This document shows positions 12,977-27,900 of a stretch of 64,000 bases of DNA, in pieces. Source of the DNA: Mytilisepta virgata (taxonomy: Eukaryota; Mollusca; Bivalvia; Mytilida; Mytilidae); contig CM051516.1 of NCBI GenBank assembly GCA_028015205.1, forward strand, positions 33,866,230-33,930,229. Direction: 5' to 3'. Each line of letters begins with the position of its first letter. Within the stretch, counting starts at the first letter, position 1. A program made the translations under genes and the position numbers. The notes beneath the pieces were generated by a model. It had not been told where the DNA came from. It saw only the letters and a list, made by a program, of their open reading frames with translations, and searched no databases.

Positions 12977-13769
12977 GAAGGCTTTACAATAACCTCTACT
13001 GTACTTTTTTCCAATTCAGGGCTGTTGTCTCATGCACTGGTTTATATTTATCAAAGTATGATTCAATCTGGTACAGCGTTGTAAGGAGTAATCAATAAAC
13101 ATATTGATAATCGAGAGGTGAGATGGTCGATATAAGGCTAGCAGTAAGCCGAGATTTCTCAGTGCTGAAGGCATTGAAAAGCACTGTTCCTTTTTTTTTT
13201 TTTTTGTCAAGAATTAATCCAAAATATCCATATGTTGGTGTTAAAGCTGTTTATAATAAATAATGAAAACATACCATATTGTATTAAAAGAATCAAATAG
13301 TCATTTACTCATTCCATAACAGATATAATTAAAATAAAAAAAATATTACATGTGTAACTTATGTCATGACAGAATAAAGTTTGATAATTTATCAATGAAT
13401 AAACAGTAAATGAAATTGAAGGGCACAGGTATGTTGAATTGTAAAACTTCACCAATTCTGTCAAATAAGCAAGAAACAAAAAGTTGTCGGAGTGACATCA
13501 GCCTGGATTTTCCTTCGTCATAATTTTGAGATATCTGCCTTTCCACACAGCTGCCCATGCGCCATACATTGCTGAACTGATATTGAACAGATTTTATCCA
13601 TTAGAAAATGTGTTTAAAAACTTTCATCTTAATAGTAACAAGAGTGGACATACTAAATGGACACAGAATAAAGATTATCTGATACCCAACATTGCAAGTC
13701 AAAGGAGAATACTTTAAGAGAAATTGTAATGGTCAGAAAACATTTGTCTGAAAAATTTCATGCATGTAG

Positions 13770-14645
13770 TTAAAGCCTACAACTGTGTCAGGTCAGCTGA
13801 CAGGTCTCAGACTTGTATGTACCCACCAAGAACTATCAACAGGCCAAATACAGTGGGTCTAGGTATTACATTTTCTGAGAAATTTACCTAATCACGAAAT
13901 TGTAACACAAGTCATTCAACCATGAAATTGAGGTCAAGGTCAAAAGGCAGGTGTCAGACTGACATGTACCCACCAAGAACTATCTATTGACCAAATATGG
14001 TGGGTCTAGGTATTATAGTTGCTAAGAAAAGGGTTTAAGCATGAAAATGTGACATAGTAACTCAAGCATGTAATTGAGGTCAAGGTCCAGTCAAGTGTCA
14101 GACTGGCATGTGCCCACTAAGAACTATCTATTGACCAGATATGGTGAGCTTAGGTGTTACAGTTGCTTAGAATTGGACTTAACCATGAAAATATGATGCA
14201 GGTCACTCAACCCTGAAATTGAGGTCAAGGTCAAAAGGCAGGTTTCAGACTGATATGTACCCACCAAGAACTTTCTATTGACCAAATATGGTGTGTCTAG
14301 CTATTATACTTGCTGAGAAATGGACTTAACCCATAAAATGTAACAAAGTCATTCAAGCATGAAATTGAGGTCAAGGTCCCAAGCCAGGTGTCAGACTGGC
14401 ATGTATCCACTAACAACTATCTATGGACCAAATATGGTAGGTCTAAGTATTACAGTTGCTGAGAAATGGATTTAACCACTAAACTTGGACGCAGATTTTA
14501 CATTTATGTTTAAAGTCAATGAACCATGAAAACAAGGTCAGGGTCACAAGACAAGTATACTACATCAAAATTTATACGATAAGGTATCTGTGGACACAAA
14601 ATCTTAACTGTAGGTATTATGTGTGCGCAGGTGAGACAAAAAGCA
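13770..14645. repeat. Tandem units of about 145-150 bp, five copies
   Basis: Each unit holds CCACCAAGAACTATCTATTG, ACCAAATATGGTGGGTCTAG, a TTGCTGAGAAATGGACTTAA-type stretch and GAAATTGAGGTCAAGGTC. Units diverge moderately and the last is degraded. The organisation resembles bivalve pearl-type elements. Confidence 0.75.
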
Positions 14646-15914
14646 TCATGAAGCCTGCATGTGTTGTGAAAAATACTCATCAACATGTAAATAGTTAACT
14701 GATTATTTAGAGGACAAAGACAGAAAAGTCAACAAGTATAGACAAAGATAAGACAGAAAAAACCTGATTATAACAACATCAATTATATACATGACTTGTA
14801 GAAAAGACTAGATCTTAACTATATCAATTTAAAACTGAATGCAGTGGAAATGAGAACCCAGTCTGAACTGATTTTTTTTTTTGTAAATTCATACATTTGA
14901 GTAACATGTAAATGAAAACCTTAACAATAAATCAAAGTTGTATGATGTCTGTTAAATTTTTTTATCATTGATTTTTCAGATTTATTCCATTCATACTATG
15001 CATGAAAGTGTATACATATGTTTTATCAATTAATAAGTTAACATCATAAAAGTTCAATACATCTATACAGAACCCTTTGAAAACCAGAACCTGTCTACAA
15101 TGAACCCTTTGTAAACCGGAACCTGTCTAGACCACAGTATAAATCCTATGTTAAACAAAATCTTCAGATATTATATTGTTGACATTAATTAATTTACCTG
15201 TGTGAACTCAAACCCCTGTTTAATCAAAACAACACCTTCAGATTAAAAAACTTTGGATTTGACAGGTATCACTCTATGACAGCAAATATTACAGACAGTT
15301 GTCCAAAGTAATACTATCAGGTTTACAAAGGTTAACAGAAGTTACAATATACAATCTATATAACATAAATCACATTGAAATCTAGATCTCCAAACCTTGG
15401 CTCAGAAGGTCTTCCTATCTGATACAAGAAAATATATACAATTATCACAGAAAAATGACACAAAATATTTTTGTATAATGGACATTTAACATAATATTAT
15501 AAAAATTCACATCGGTCTTTTTTTAAAATGACCATAATTTCATGTGTTAAATACTGCAAAAAACGTTTATCCTTCATAATTTGTCATAGTCTTCACTTGC
15601 ATCAAGACCTATATACCATTGTAGGCCCCTTAATCATAAGAAATATGCCCTGAATCACCATAAACACAGTACTACTGACATCCACATCAGAGTTCATGTT
15701 CAGATGACCTTTAACATCCATTTACAAAATCATATAACATTTTTTTTATACAAGACTATCCAAAATATAATTTGTATCAACAGTTTGTATCAGGTAACAG
15801 CAGGCATAAAATTTATGATTTTTAAATTAGTAACGTAGCAACGTTGAAAACAATGATAATTCTATTCAAAGATTTTTATTTTCAGTACACATTTTTCCCT
15901 GTAAAATGACAAAT
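14646..15914. other. Sequence downstream of TTK, probable 3' UTR
   Basis: A possible poly(A) signal for TTK (AATAAA on minus, 15880-15875) lies about 35 bp past the stop. The rest is AT-rich and unassigned. Confidence 0.4.
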
Positions 15915-18900
15915 TTACATATTAAAATTGATATTTTCTTTTTCAGGAAAATCTTTATCTTTTGTTCCCTGAAAAATAAATATGAATTTGTTAACACAGG
16001 AAGCTGTTTAGTATGAAAAGAAAAGATAAACATTAGTACAATATTTCATTGTGCATTAAACAATTTTGAAAAATATGATTTCTTTTGACAAAAGATTGAT
16101 TAATCTTTTTGCTGAAATATCAACATGCAATATACATGTATAAAAAAACTGATAAATCTTTTAGAGGAAACATCAACATGCAATGTATAAAACAAGAGAC
16201 TCAGAGGGCTGAGCCTGTATCGCTCACCTCTGAGTCACAAACTTTTGATTTGATTTGATGGACTAGATTGATTTCTGGAAACTTTGGAAATGACCTTCCA
16301 TAGATGCTTCATACCATGTATAAGTTCATTTGGCCAAACGGTTTCAGAGGAGAAGAATTAAAAATTTGACCAATGAGAACATATAAAGGCTTCTGGTGGA
16401 CATTTTGTTTCACGGACTATGATAATTTATGCAAAGTTTGTAAAGGACCTTTCATAGATGCTCCATACCAAAATTTAGTTCATTTGGCTTTACAGTTTCA
16501 GAGGAGAAGAAGTTTTAAATTTCGACCAATCAGAAAATGTAAATCTTCATGGCGGCCATTTTGTTTCAGGGACTACGATGATTTATGCAAACTTTGTAAA
16601 GGACCTTCCATAGATGCTCCATACCAAAAATCAGTTCATTTGGCTTTACGGTTTCAGAGGAGAAGAAGTTTTTAAATTTCGACCAATCGGAACATGTACA
16701 TGGTCATGGTGGCCATTTTGTTTCACTGACCAATATGATTTATGCAAACTTAGTAAAGGACCTTCCATAGATCATCCATACAAAAAATCTGTTCATTTGG
16801 CTTTATGGTTTCAGAGGAGAAGAATTTTTAAATTTCAATCAATCAGAACATGTAAATGCTAATGGCCGCCAATTTATTTCACGGACTGAGATGATTTATG
16901 CAAACTTTGTAAAGGACCTTCCATAGATCATCCATACCAAAAATCAGTTCATTCGGCTTAATGGTTTCAGAGGAGAAGAATTTTTAAATTTCGACCAATC
17001 AGAACATGTAAATGCTCATGGCGGCCATTTTGTTTCACGGACAGGGATGATTTATGTAAAATTTGTAAAGGACCTTCAATAGAAGCTTCAGACCATAGGC
17101 CCAGGGGTTTCAGAGGAGAAGATGAAAATGTAAAAGTTTACAGACGGACGGACAGCGGACGATGGATGCCAAGTGATGCTAAAAGCTCACGTCCTTTTAG
17201 AACAGGTGAGCTAAAAAAACAAAATCAAAGTACCTTTTTGATTTCACTTCTCACGAGAGATCTCACAGTGTTAGGTGATGATGCAAACTTTTCTGACAAC
17301 TTTTTTACCAGTCTTTCTATTTGTATATCTGCTACGGATTGTTCTGAAATACATGTAACAAAAACCTCATCATTATGAAATATCTGAAATCATTAAATAC
17401 TTGTGTTTTGACTCCTGTTTAATCGAATTTGCATCAGTCTAGTTTTCTTCTATCTCAAACTAAATTTTGAGTCCCAAACTAAAAAACAAAAAATTTTATC
17501 TGTTCTGTCGAAGTCATGATCATCTGTCAAAACATCACCTTTAGGAATTGGGTAAGTTTTATTTCCAGTAATTGACAATCAGCATCTATTGATTTTTTTA
17601 TGCCATCGGGAACAATTCACTGAGAGTAGATTAATTAGTGTAAAGTTATCCACAAAGGTTTTAAATCAAGATAATGATTTTTGTGAACAAGATAATGATT
17701 TATTTGTGAACTGTCCAATCTTTTTTATCTATTGTTTTCAAGTTTCCTTCAAACTCTTTATCAATTAAAACAAATATAAAATTTTACACAAAAGACATTT
17801 TATATATATTATATAAGTACATGAACCTGAAATTCAATACATGAATTGAGGCCTTGATAGTACACATAAAATATCGCACCTTTCTTTTGATTGAACAAAT
17901 GGACTTTTAATTAAATTTTTTTTCGTGTTTTACGTGAACAAGGGCTTTAAAATCCATCTTTTTTTTGCTGTAAAAAATCAAGACAGACCTTTCTAAACAC
18001 AAAAAATTACCTGAAGTTAACTTTTCATGAGTTCATAGTATGTATTTTGTTTAATTCTTAAGACTTCAAAAAATATGAAGGTTAATGAAAACTAGAAATA
18101 ATAAATATTTACTAAAGAATGAAAATTGATATCCATGTAAATACGTGAATCTGTAGCATATAATATTTATTTCTTCTCTCCAAAATACTGTATGTAATTA
18201 TTTGGTAAAAATGGAGGTTTATAAAGCAATACTCCTGTTTAACATTGAGTTCCATATAAAATTTGTTTTAAGTATGTTATAACAATAAGCAGACACGGGA
18301 CAGTCAATGAAACTACAGGGTCCTGGGACATATACACTGCCGCTTGGTACACATGTATTTACCTTCTTTCTTTTCATTTTTTAGGTATGGATGTTGAAGT
18401 AACTCTTCGATCCCTGGACGAATCTTTGGGTCTCTTGTCAAACATTTCTAAAACATTAAAAAATCAAATACTTTTTATTATTCTATACTATCTTACATCT
18501 CAGGATAAATAAGGGGAAAGTTTGGGTACCCATAAAACCAGTTTAACCCCACCAAGTCTGTACCAAGTCAGTCTATCCTGACTCTCTATTGTGTTCATGT
18601 TTGTGTCTTGTACTCTTTTAAGTTATTTTCTGTCCGGCGTTCTGTAGTTGGGTTTTTGATTGATTGGTATGTTTTTGTTGACCTTTCCTGTTATCCATTT
18701 TGTTGTTTATTTTAAAAATTACGTAGTCGAACAATAATCATGAAAACAAATTTCTTGGCAGATATCACCAGTTCCGGCAAATAGAATATTGAGCTGTGAA
18801 AAGAATTCCAATCTATTGCCTGGTTACACATTACATAAATGAATACTAATATACTTAAAGCATGTTGTTTTGTAAGAATTAAAAGCAAACTTAGTCTTTG

Positions 18901-21900
18901 ATGAGATTTTGAACAATTAACATGAATTTTTATGTAATAGTGATCAAAGCTTGTTAGCTGAAATATTGAACCTTTTATCTTCGCTTTTAATTTTTGTTTT
19001 TATGTTTTAGTCATTTTAATGTTTGGATTATCTACCTTTGAACATTTGACAGCATACTGACCTTTTTATCAATTGCTTTTCTGAGAAAAATCTATTTTAG
19101 TACCGTAGAAGTTCGATGGCTCAAACTCCAAGGGGCCGTCGAAATCTGTTCGAGTTATCAGTAGTTCAAGTTACCAAATTTTTTTCAAGTACGAAAAATT
19201 GCCAGAACCATTAGTATACGACTTAGTATAGCTGATCATAACCATGAAATATGTCTTAATTAATATATAACAGTAATGATGACATCTTTACTACATTGAA
19301 CAGTAAATATTTACCTGTCAGACTCATCTATTTGTATTAAATTTGTCATTGTTAGAAGCATACCTGTAAGTATCAGGCTCGATAATTAAGACTGTCCATT
19401 TAATTATCGAGTTTGAGTTTTCAATGGTAAAATACACTATTTTGTAATTGTTGGGACCAAAATTTTTGTTTTACTTTCCGAGAAATCGGTATTTGAGAAT
19501 TCATGATTTTTCAACATGAAAAATAAAGGGAAAATTGACAGGACTTTCAAAATGGTTCGAGTTATTGGTGGTGTTCGAGCGATCCGAGTTCGAGCTACTG
19601 GAGTTTGACTGTAAAAGTAACAGACATCATCATACTGATTGTACTTCAAGTCACTTTAAAAGGAGGTTTATTTTGCATCAGAAATACATATACCATCTGT
19701 TAAAAAAAAATCATGCTTGGCTCTTTTCATAATTATAGTTTAAACTAATCTTGAAATTTGTATTCTTAAAATCTACAGCAAGTGGTCAAAATTCAGGTAT
19801 TCCACAAGACACAATGTAATACCAGGAAGTAAACAATAACAAACCTTCATCACATCCATAAGAAGTTTGTCTTCAACATCAGGAAACTGAATGATATAAC
19901 TATGATTTATTATAGCTTGGAGTTTAGCAAACTGTTTAACGATTTTCTGGAATGGTGTATACCCATATACCATGTTATATAAAATACAACCTAGAGACCA
20001 TACATCACTCTTTACACCAATCTGAAAATAATTTTATATTTTCTAAAGTAGATTCAAATTAACAATAGTTTCCTCATTTAACAGTAATCTGTTACAATGA
20101 TAATATCAAAGGAAATTATTGCCTTTAACTAAGGATTCAGTCGATGAAGGCGTCTATACTTTAACTTGGGATATTTTAGCTGTGGTTATATTTTGGTTTA
20201 TTTGGCACCTGTTATAAATATGCAAAAATTAAACAGACTTTAATAAAACAAGAAAAATAAATGGAATTTGTGAGCTGTCAAAAGGGGCATAAAACAACTA
20301 AAATGTATGAAATACACAAGTCGAACAAAACCAAATATAAAATCGTAAAAAAAAAGTTAAAAATACCCAACGTTTTGACCAATATGGTCTTGATCACAAG
20401 CATGTAAAAAACAAAAATAAAAAGATGCTGACTCTTTGAAACCCAGAGCAAGAGGCAGTCTTGTCTTGCTCTGGGTTTCCATTTATTTTTCTTGTTATCT
20501 ATTGTTGCATGAGCTGTTTCGCAACATACTTAGTTTTTAATAAAACAAATCTGAACTACAGCTGAGATTGTAAGATATTCTTGCACATCAAATTCAGGGT
20601 TCTCACTAAGAATTTTTCATGATGAGTCCTGGGACTCATCATTTTTCAGAATGGTGAGTCCCAGCTAATTTTGATGAGTCCCAGGACTCATCGCCACTTT
20701 TTTAACGTACACTCCTGCATGATTTTGACCATGGTAGGCCCATTGTACTGTTGTTAAAGTTTAATTAAAATCATGTGCTGCCTTAACATACTGACGAATA
20801 TAATTTGAAATTTCAAAAAAAAACAAAAAAACAAAAAAAAATTGGACTTATGCAGTGGTGCTCCCAACTTGGAAGAAAATTTCTGTTACAGATATGAGCA
20901 AAAATCTTTGCACCTTTTGACACAACTTATTTATTATTGCCATTTTATTTTGTAATATTTATTTATCTATAATCTTTACTATTATTTTTTCTTAAACATA
21001 CTCTTAAAATCCTCCAATTGACATTGTTTGAACACCTTAATAATCAATATTGACAAAATTTCCATTTGTGCATAGATAGGTCAAAATCCGCTAAATTTAT
21101 TTTTAAATGAGGTCTACATATTGTTACCGGTTGTAATAAACACTGTGGCCAATGAAAAATCACGAGAATTCCGATTGCCGGCATTTTTTAGCTTACTTTT
21201 TGTCGTTTCTTTCCCTTCCCCCCTTTGATCTCCAAGAAAACAAAAAAAATGGCGGCTCGAGGTTTTTATGAAAATAACGGTCTTCAGACGCAGCTGATTA
21301 GATCTACATGCGTCCCAGGGATGCATGAGTTTGAAGGATGACGCGTCCAGTCCAATTTTAGCACGCCCAGGACGCATGTACGCGCCTTAGCGAGAACCCT
21401 GAAATTACCATCTTTTTTTTTATGATGGGAAATTGTTTTGAGAATTTTATTTTTAATATATGATATATCCTCCTTACTATGCTTTTACCATATCATAAAT
21501 AATGAATCTACAGTAGTAAATTCTATTTCTGACATAAGGGGTCCAAACACTAAAATTTAATGGAATCACTAAAGCATGAAATGTTAACACAAACTGTCAA
21601 ATTATCCCTACACCAAAATATCACAATTAAAGGTAACCGCCAAATCAAAATATACAATCAGCAGCTAGGTCATGACATTTTCATAAAATGAGTAACAGAT
21701 TCTCAGAAAAATAGTAACTTGACAAGATTTGGTCATGCAATTATTTACAACAAATTCATTTTACTAATAGAAAATGATACATGATATTATTGCATTTCAA
21801 CACTTTTAAAGAAATAATAAATGGTAATTGAATCTGCTATTTCTACATGTATGTTTGAATTCAGAACACTTAAATTCTACAGTCACTTGTCACCATACTG

Positions 21901-24900
21901 TCATTGATTTTTTGCAAATGACTGGAAATTCATCTGAAAAATGTATAAATTGTGACTACTGTAATCAGTGATAAATTTATGATTCAGTATGTCAGTTTGA
22001 TTTGTTAGGTACATGTATATTCTCCACTTTTGCTATATGGTAGTTGTCTCCTATTTAAGGAGTTATCTGCTCTTTGGAGAAGGCGTCTTCCATAGATTTC
22101 AATGGACAAATTGTCATATTACATGTATCTTGATTGACAACGGTTGCTAGTTTTCCTGCTGAAATTCCATGGTTCTCTCCAGTAATCCAGTTTCTTCTAC
22201 TAATAAAAATGACAGCAATAAAGTTGCCCATTGTGCTGAAAGTGATGTTAAACTTGAACAAAACCATTTAAAGCAAAATAACAGAACAAGGAACAAACTA
22301 AAAATAGGCACAAAAGGGGATAGTAGAGTGTTTATGTATAAGTATACCTTGTAAACTGGTTTGTCTGTTCCTTCACATAAATCCATGATGGATTCAGGAC
22401 TCATATAGTTTAACGTTCCCACTGTTGTATCTGTCAGAACACTTGTTTTGTCGGGTTGGACTGATTTAGCAATTCCAAAGTCTATAAGTTTTAATTTTCC
22501 ACCAATAATAATAAAATTTGACGGTTTCAAATCTGAATGAATAATACCTGAAAATCACCAAGTAAATACATGTATTTTATAAATACTAGTACCTGAAAAT
22601 CACCAAGTAAATACATGTATTTTATAAATACTAGTACCTGAAAATCACCAAGTAAATACATGTATTATATAAATACTAGTACCTGAAAATCAGGGTATGA
22701 ATAGAATTAAATATACAGGAAAATTCAAGACTAAATGTGTTTGGAATAATAAAGTAATAGGCACATACTAGTCATGTGACTAATTCTTAATTTTTTGCCA
22801 TATTTAACTTCAAATTTCATTACTAAAAGACCCAGAAAAACAGTTTAAGTTATTATGTATTTCAAAAGAGAAGTAGATCTGAGGATGGGACTTTATAAAG
22901 TCAACTCTCGTTATCTCAAAATCCTTCGGAGCACAAAAAATTAGAGATTGACAAAATTTGATTCAAAAGGAGCTAACAAATTTTCACAGTTACCAAGGGG
23001 AGATAATTTACTACTTCTGGTAAATCTAAAATCTGTGCAGATGCTGGAGTAAAACAAAACTTTACAAGTACTTTCGATACCTCAATTTATTCATCCATGA
23101 TCTGATAATTATGTAATACATGTAGAATGTACTTTGTTTACATCTTTTAAGTTGATTAATTTGTTAATTATAAACATTTGTAGATAAACTGACACTAATT
23201 AAATAACTAAAGGTGAATTGTTTTTTACAAATCAAACTGAATTTACAAGAAAATCAATAGCACAAAAAACCAATAGACATCTATTGTCAATTAACGGAAA
23301 TAATCCTAACCTGTGAAGACAAAAATTATAAAAAGAACAAATAAATTTTTTGTTCTTTTTATAATTTGGACTCAAAATTTACTTTGAGATAGAAGAAAAT
23401 TTGACTAAATAGGAATCAAAATACATATATTTGCAATGATAAACATTTGAGACCACATAAAAATTCCACGCAAGCGAGTTTGAGATAACAAGAGTTGACT
23501 GTATTTGACAAATCTTTGTTGAGTAAATAAAATTCTAATGTTATTTTTCAAGTCATTAAGTTTTCTTTAGCATTCTAATACAATAAACAAGGAATATAAC
23601 AAAAAGAAACATTTAAATATAAATTTAAATCCTCATATTGCAAATGGATTGCAATATCTTCACATATGAGCAAAATGTCAGATTTTCAAGATTTTCTCCT
23701 GAATATGATATTTCTCTAGTCTTTTATTTTAATTTGTGCAATAGAGCTTACATGTTGAAAATTTAAAGGGAAAGGAAATGATGCTGATTTAAGGGTCATA
23801 ATTAATGTAAATATACTTAAGAAAGTTAAAGCAAAAAAAAATTTAACTAAAAAATACTTCTAAGTGTATATTTTCACGTTTGTTCAAATGAAACATTTTG
23901 AATTTCCCGCTTCTGTGCGCGCAGACATATTATTGATTATCGTGACGTCACACCTTCTATTCCGGTTTACCTGTCCAGCCACTGTATCAGTATTTCTCCC
24001 ATTTCCAAAATCGAAAAGAAAAAGTGAGAATTAAATTTAAACAAAATGGCAAATAATGAGAACCAGATGGGTTTAGTTGCATATAATTTTGAACCAGAAC
24101 TAACGGAGGAAGAAATCGCCGAACGAAACAGGCAAACACAGTCAAATGCGTCAGCCGAAATCCAACCTCTCGAAGAATGGTGCCAGTGTGGGAAATGTCA
24201 ACAAATGCCCGTCGAAGAATGTGTTTGTTGCCGAGACTCGGATCTTGTTTTGCCGAATTTAGAAGACCACGAGTGCATAACACTGCATGACAATTACGAT
24301 ATTTTAATATTAAATCCAGACGTGTTATCGATAGCGTACATCCAGATGATGATGTTCAAAGGACAACAAGGTCGAGCCCCCGACCAATTGAATAACAGGT
24401 TATTTTTTCCAAATGATCTTTGTTTTTTATACAAATAAACTACAACAACGTTATAGAATGTGATTCCTTCCTCAGTTCAGTTCATAACGTAGACCACTGA
24501 ACAAACATACATTTACAGATGGGGGGGGGGGGGGGGGGGGGGGGGGCAATGCACACATCTTAAAGGGTCTTAAAAAAATGCAGACATTGTAATGCTATTT
24601 TTTACTGCTTTATGTTGAATTTGGAGAGGTTGGATGAAAACATACATAATTGCGAAGTGCAGGAGCAAGTTCTATCTCTGTTTTATTTCTATTTAGGCCA
24701 AATAAAGATGTGTGTTTGGGTAAACATGTTAACATGCTGAAATAACATACAGGATATAGGAAGGCAAAACGTTCTATTTGAATATTTTTTCCTGGTTTAT
24801 ATAAGGTAGACATCTTGAAATTAATACTGCTTCATGTATTATATCTGATGGTAGGGTTAACCTAAACACAGCTATATTTTTATTCAGCCTTGTGTGTTGA

Positions 24901-27900
24901 AACAATTCAGTTGAATGAGACAACACTCACATTCTTTAAATTTGTGGTTTTCTTATTTTATATTTAAATGTGCATGTTTTTGGCTTCAAGCTGAACTGAC
25001 CAGACATGGTTTGTTGAAACTCATAAGCATGTACCGGGTAAAAATATGAATGAGGAGTAGACTTGAATCTAATGGCCAAGGAAAGTTAAAATCTTGCATT
25101 AGCTATGATTTTATATAATTTCCAGTCATTCTAGTAACTTGGGTTCCAATTGATGAATTTCAGTCGCTAACCGAGACATACATAATGTACCGAACCTTGT
25201 ATCAGTCAACAAGTTTTAATGTTGAACATAAATTAAAGGCCAAGTGAATAAGCAATTTGCTTAACAGGTACATTGTAGTTGGCCTAAGTTCTAAGTTCCA
25301 GATACTCAATTGGAAAAAATGTTTTAAATGACATGTACACCCATTCACAGAATAAATCCGATGTTACACATGCATGCACCCATAAATCAGCATATTTTAA
25401 TATATTTCCATGCATGTTTCGATACAATTGCAATCTGCTTGCAAATTGAAGTTTTTCTATGTATTGCAGGCAATCCCGTCTTGTCGCTTATAGGCAGTTT
25501 GTGTGTTGGATGTTGAGGGGTGAGAAACTTGGGAAAGGTAAAAGAGTGGTCATTCCTTCTTGTGTGGTGAAAACAATTAGAGAAGCATTTCCAGATGCAA
25601 ACAATGACTACACAGGATTTAAGCTTGCTGTAGAGAGTGCTCGTGACCTTTTTCAGTAAAATTAAAGTTGTCTGTGCACATTTTAACAAAGAAAAAAACT
25701 TTGTACGAGATATTTTTATAGAAGAAAATAGACTGGAGGACAAAAATATTGCCAATTCTATATTCTGCATCTAATAGAATGTGATCACTGTTTTACCTGG
25801 CCTTCCTTAAAGGCAAATCTAAGTCTAATTAAAGTTTACCTGTGACTTAATAAAGGTCAACAATTTTTCTGGGTACTTTTGCTTCCTCCAATTCAATAAT
25901 AAAAAAGATCCCCATGAAAAGGTTGGAATAAACCATTCAAAACAAATCAAAGGGGGCATGCTCCAACCAATTTGGTGAAAACAATTGTATCCCTAGTGAC
26001 AGTTCTGTGCAAACCATTGCTTACATGTACGAAACCTTTGAAGGGCAATGACAGACATGTACAAGCATCTTTAAATTGCAGAATAAAAATTTTAATCACA
26101 AAACATACATCCAACAAATAAAATAGTAATCACAGCAGCTTACATCAGATTGTGCATTAAATAAATCACGAAATATAAATAAACAAATTATCTATCAGAA
26201 TCAATAATAAGTAAGTTATTGATGTTTAGTGTCACCTTGACAATAATTCAGTTACTGAATACAGGTTAATTATTACTCGCTGGATGTTAAACATCAAACA
26301 ATCAATCATATTTATGGTACGAGAGACCCCGAACTGCAAATGTTCTGTTTTCATATTTATGGTACATGTATACCATATTTTAAATGTTAATACAGACTCA
26401 TTAAAAATAACCCCCCGGGGTATAGAAATAGAACCCAGCTCCTCCGGCTTTTGGTGTGGAACCCCTGGGGCGTTCGTGGTTGTGCAGGTGAAAAAAAATG
26501 CACAACCAACGTCCGTCTGAAACGAACACTTAAATGCGAGGTCCCGTGTTTGGAGAATGCCACGCTCTCTGCATAGGTGGTCCATAGGTGGCCCGTTGCA
26601 AGGCTAAAATTGTCCGACCCTATCCATTGTAACCTCTTTTTCCAGTGGCAGTCAAAATTATCTGCCCATTTGCCTATCCCATTGCCCCATATTGATGCAT
26701 TGCTTGAAAACTTGTTCACGTCCTGAATATAGCTGAAATATTGCTCACTGAATGTTAAACAATAACCAATCAATCAATCAATGTAAACTTGTTCATGTCC
26801 TGAATATAGCTGAAATATTGCTCACTGGACGTTAAACAATAACCAATAAATCAATCAAATATGGAAAGGTTAATATACAAAGTTTTAAGATAATTTAAAT
26901 CTTGAACAAAGATTCTGAATCATTTCAGCTTTCGATGGAGCAGGCACAGGTGCAATGTTTCCTTCATCTGACCTTTCTTTTACTGGTAGTGCAAAAGTAT
27001 CCTTCTGAACAAGTACATTCTCCATCATGGCAAATACCCACTGATACGATTTCTCCCTAAATATAGGCTTTGCTACCCACTGTCCAGTTGCTTTTGGACA
27101 TACTAATTTGTATGCTTTCTCTCCATCTTTGTTTATTTTTTGTCCTCGATTTTGATTTAAATTGTGATCAATCACAGCCAATGCAGTTCTTGTCCACATT
27201 TGATCGGAATCAAATTCCTGACGTTTTGGTGTATATTTCAACATCAAACTGTGAAACACTTCTAAATTGCCAGTGTGACAAAATTCGTTTAACTGACGAA
27301 TATCCTTCCTAAGTCGCTTATCAAGAATAATTTCTTTTAGTGCTTTGTGTGCCTTTGAATCTTTGATCAGCCATTTCTTTGTTTCTGCCACTTCCGGTTG
27401 TATTGGAGTATGAGCACATTGTGTAAAAACTTTACCATCAAAAGTATGCTCATTTACAATGTGATTTACTATTGATATCCAACTTTCTTCCAGAAAATTT
27501 TTATCCCCACCGCAATTACTTGCACACCACCATAAATGATTGCATACAGATTTAATCCATACATTTAAGTCCTCACAACCTTTTACTTTGGCCTTTGCTG
27601 TCAGTTTTTTCTTGACAGATTTACATAAATGCCATACATCAAACTGATGTTGCACATCTGAATACTCCTTATTCATAATACTGCGTATTTGAACATGACG
27701 ATCTGTGGCTAATATTTCGATTTTAAATCCCTCATTAAGTAAATAAGTCATACATCTTCTAAATCCTTCAACTTCCATTTTTGAAGAAGAGCCAGTTTCA
27801 GTCACCTTGACTACAACAAACATCACAATATGTTGTGTATCAATGTCAAGTAGTGAATAAGTACAATATTTAGCACTAAAACCAGGGGAATCACACCGTC

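Noticed and set aside
13770..14645. CRISPR-like array
   Set aside because: Units are about 150 bp and diverged, with no short repeat/spacer pattern; the genome is eukaryotic.
16373..16862. Frames with repeated [18 protein letters not shown] peptides
   Set aside because: Translation of the tandem-unit element, not a protein gene.
22147..22347. Extension of the TTK frame beyond the exon at 22348
   Set aside because: Read-through into the intron after AAG|GTATAC; the next exon (20021-19845) continues the kinase domain in phase 0.
24046..25659. Idea that this is a P2X channel receptor
   Set aside because: No transmembrane segments or ectodomain; only the intracellular domain is present, with its own start and stop.
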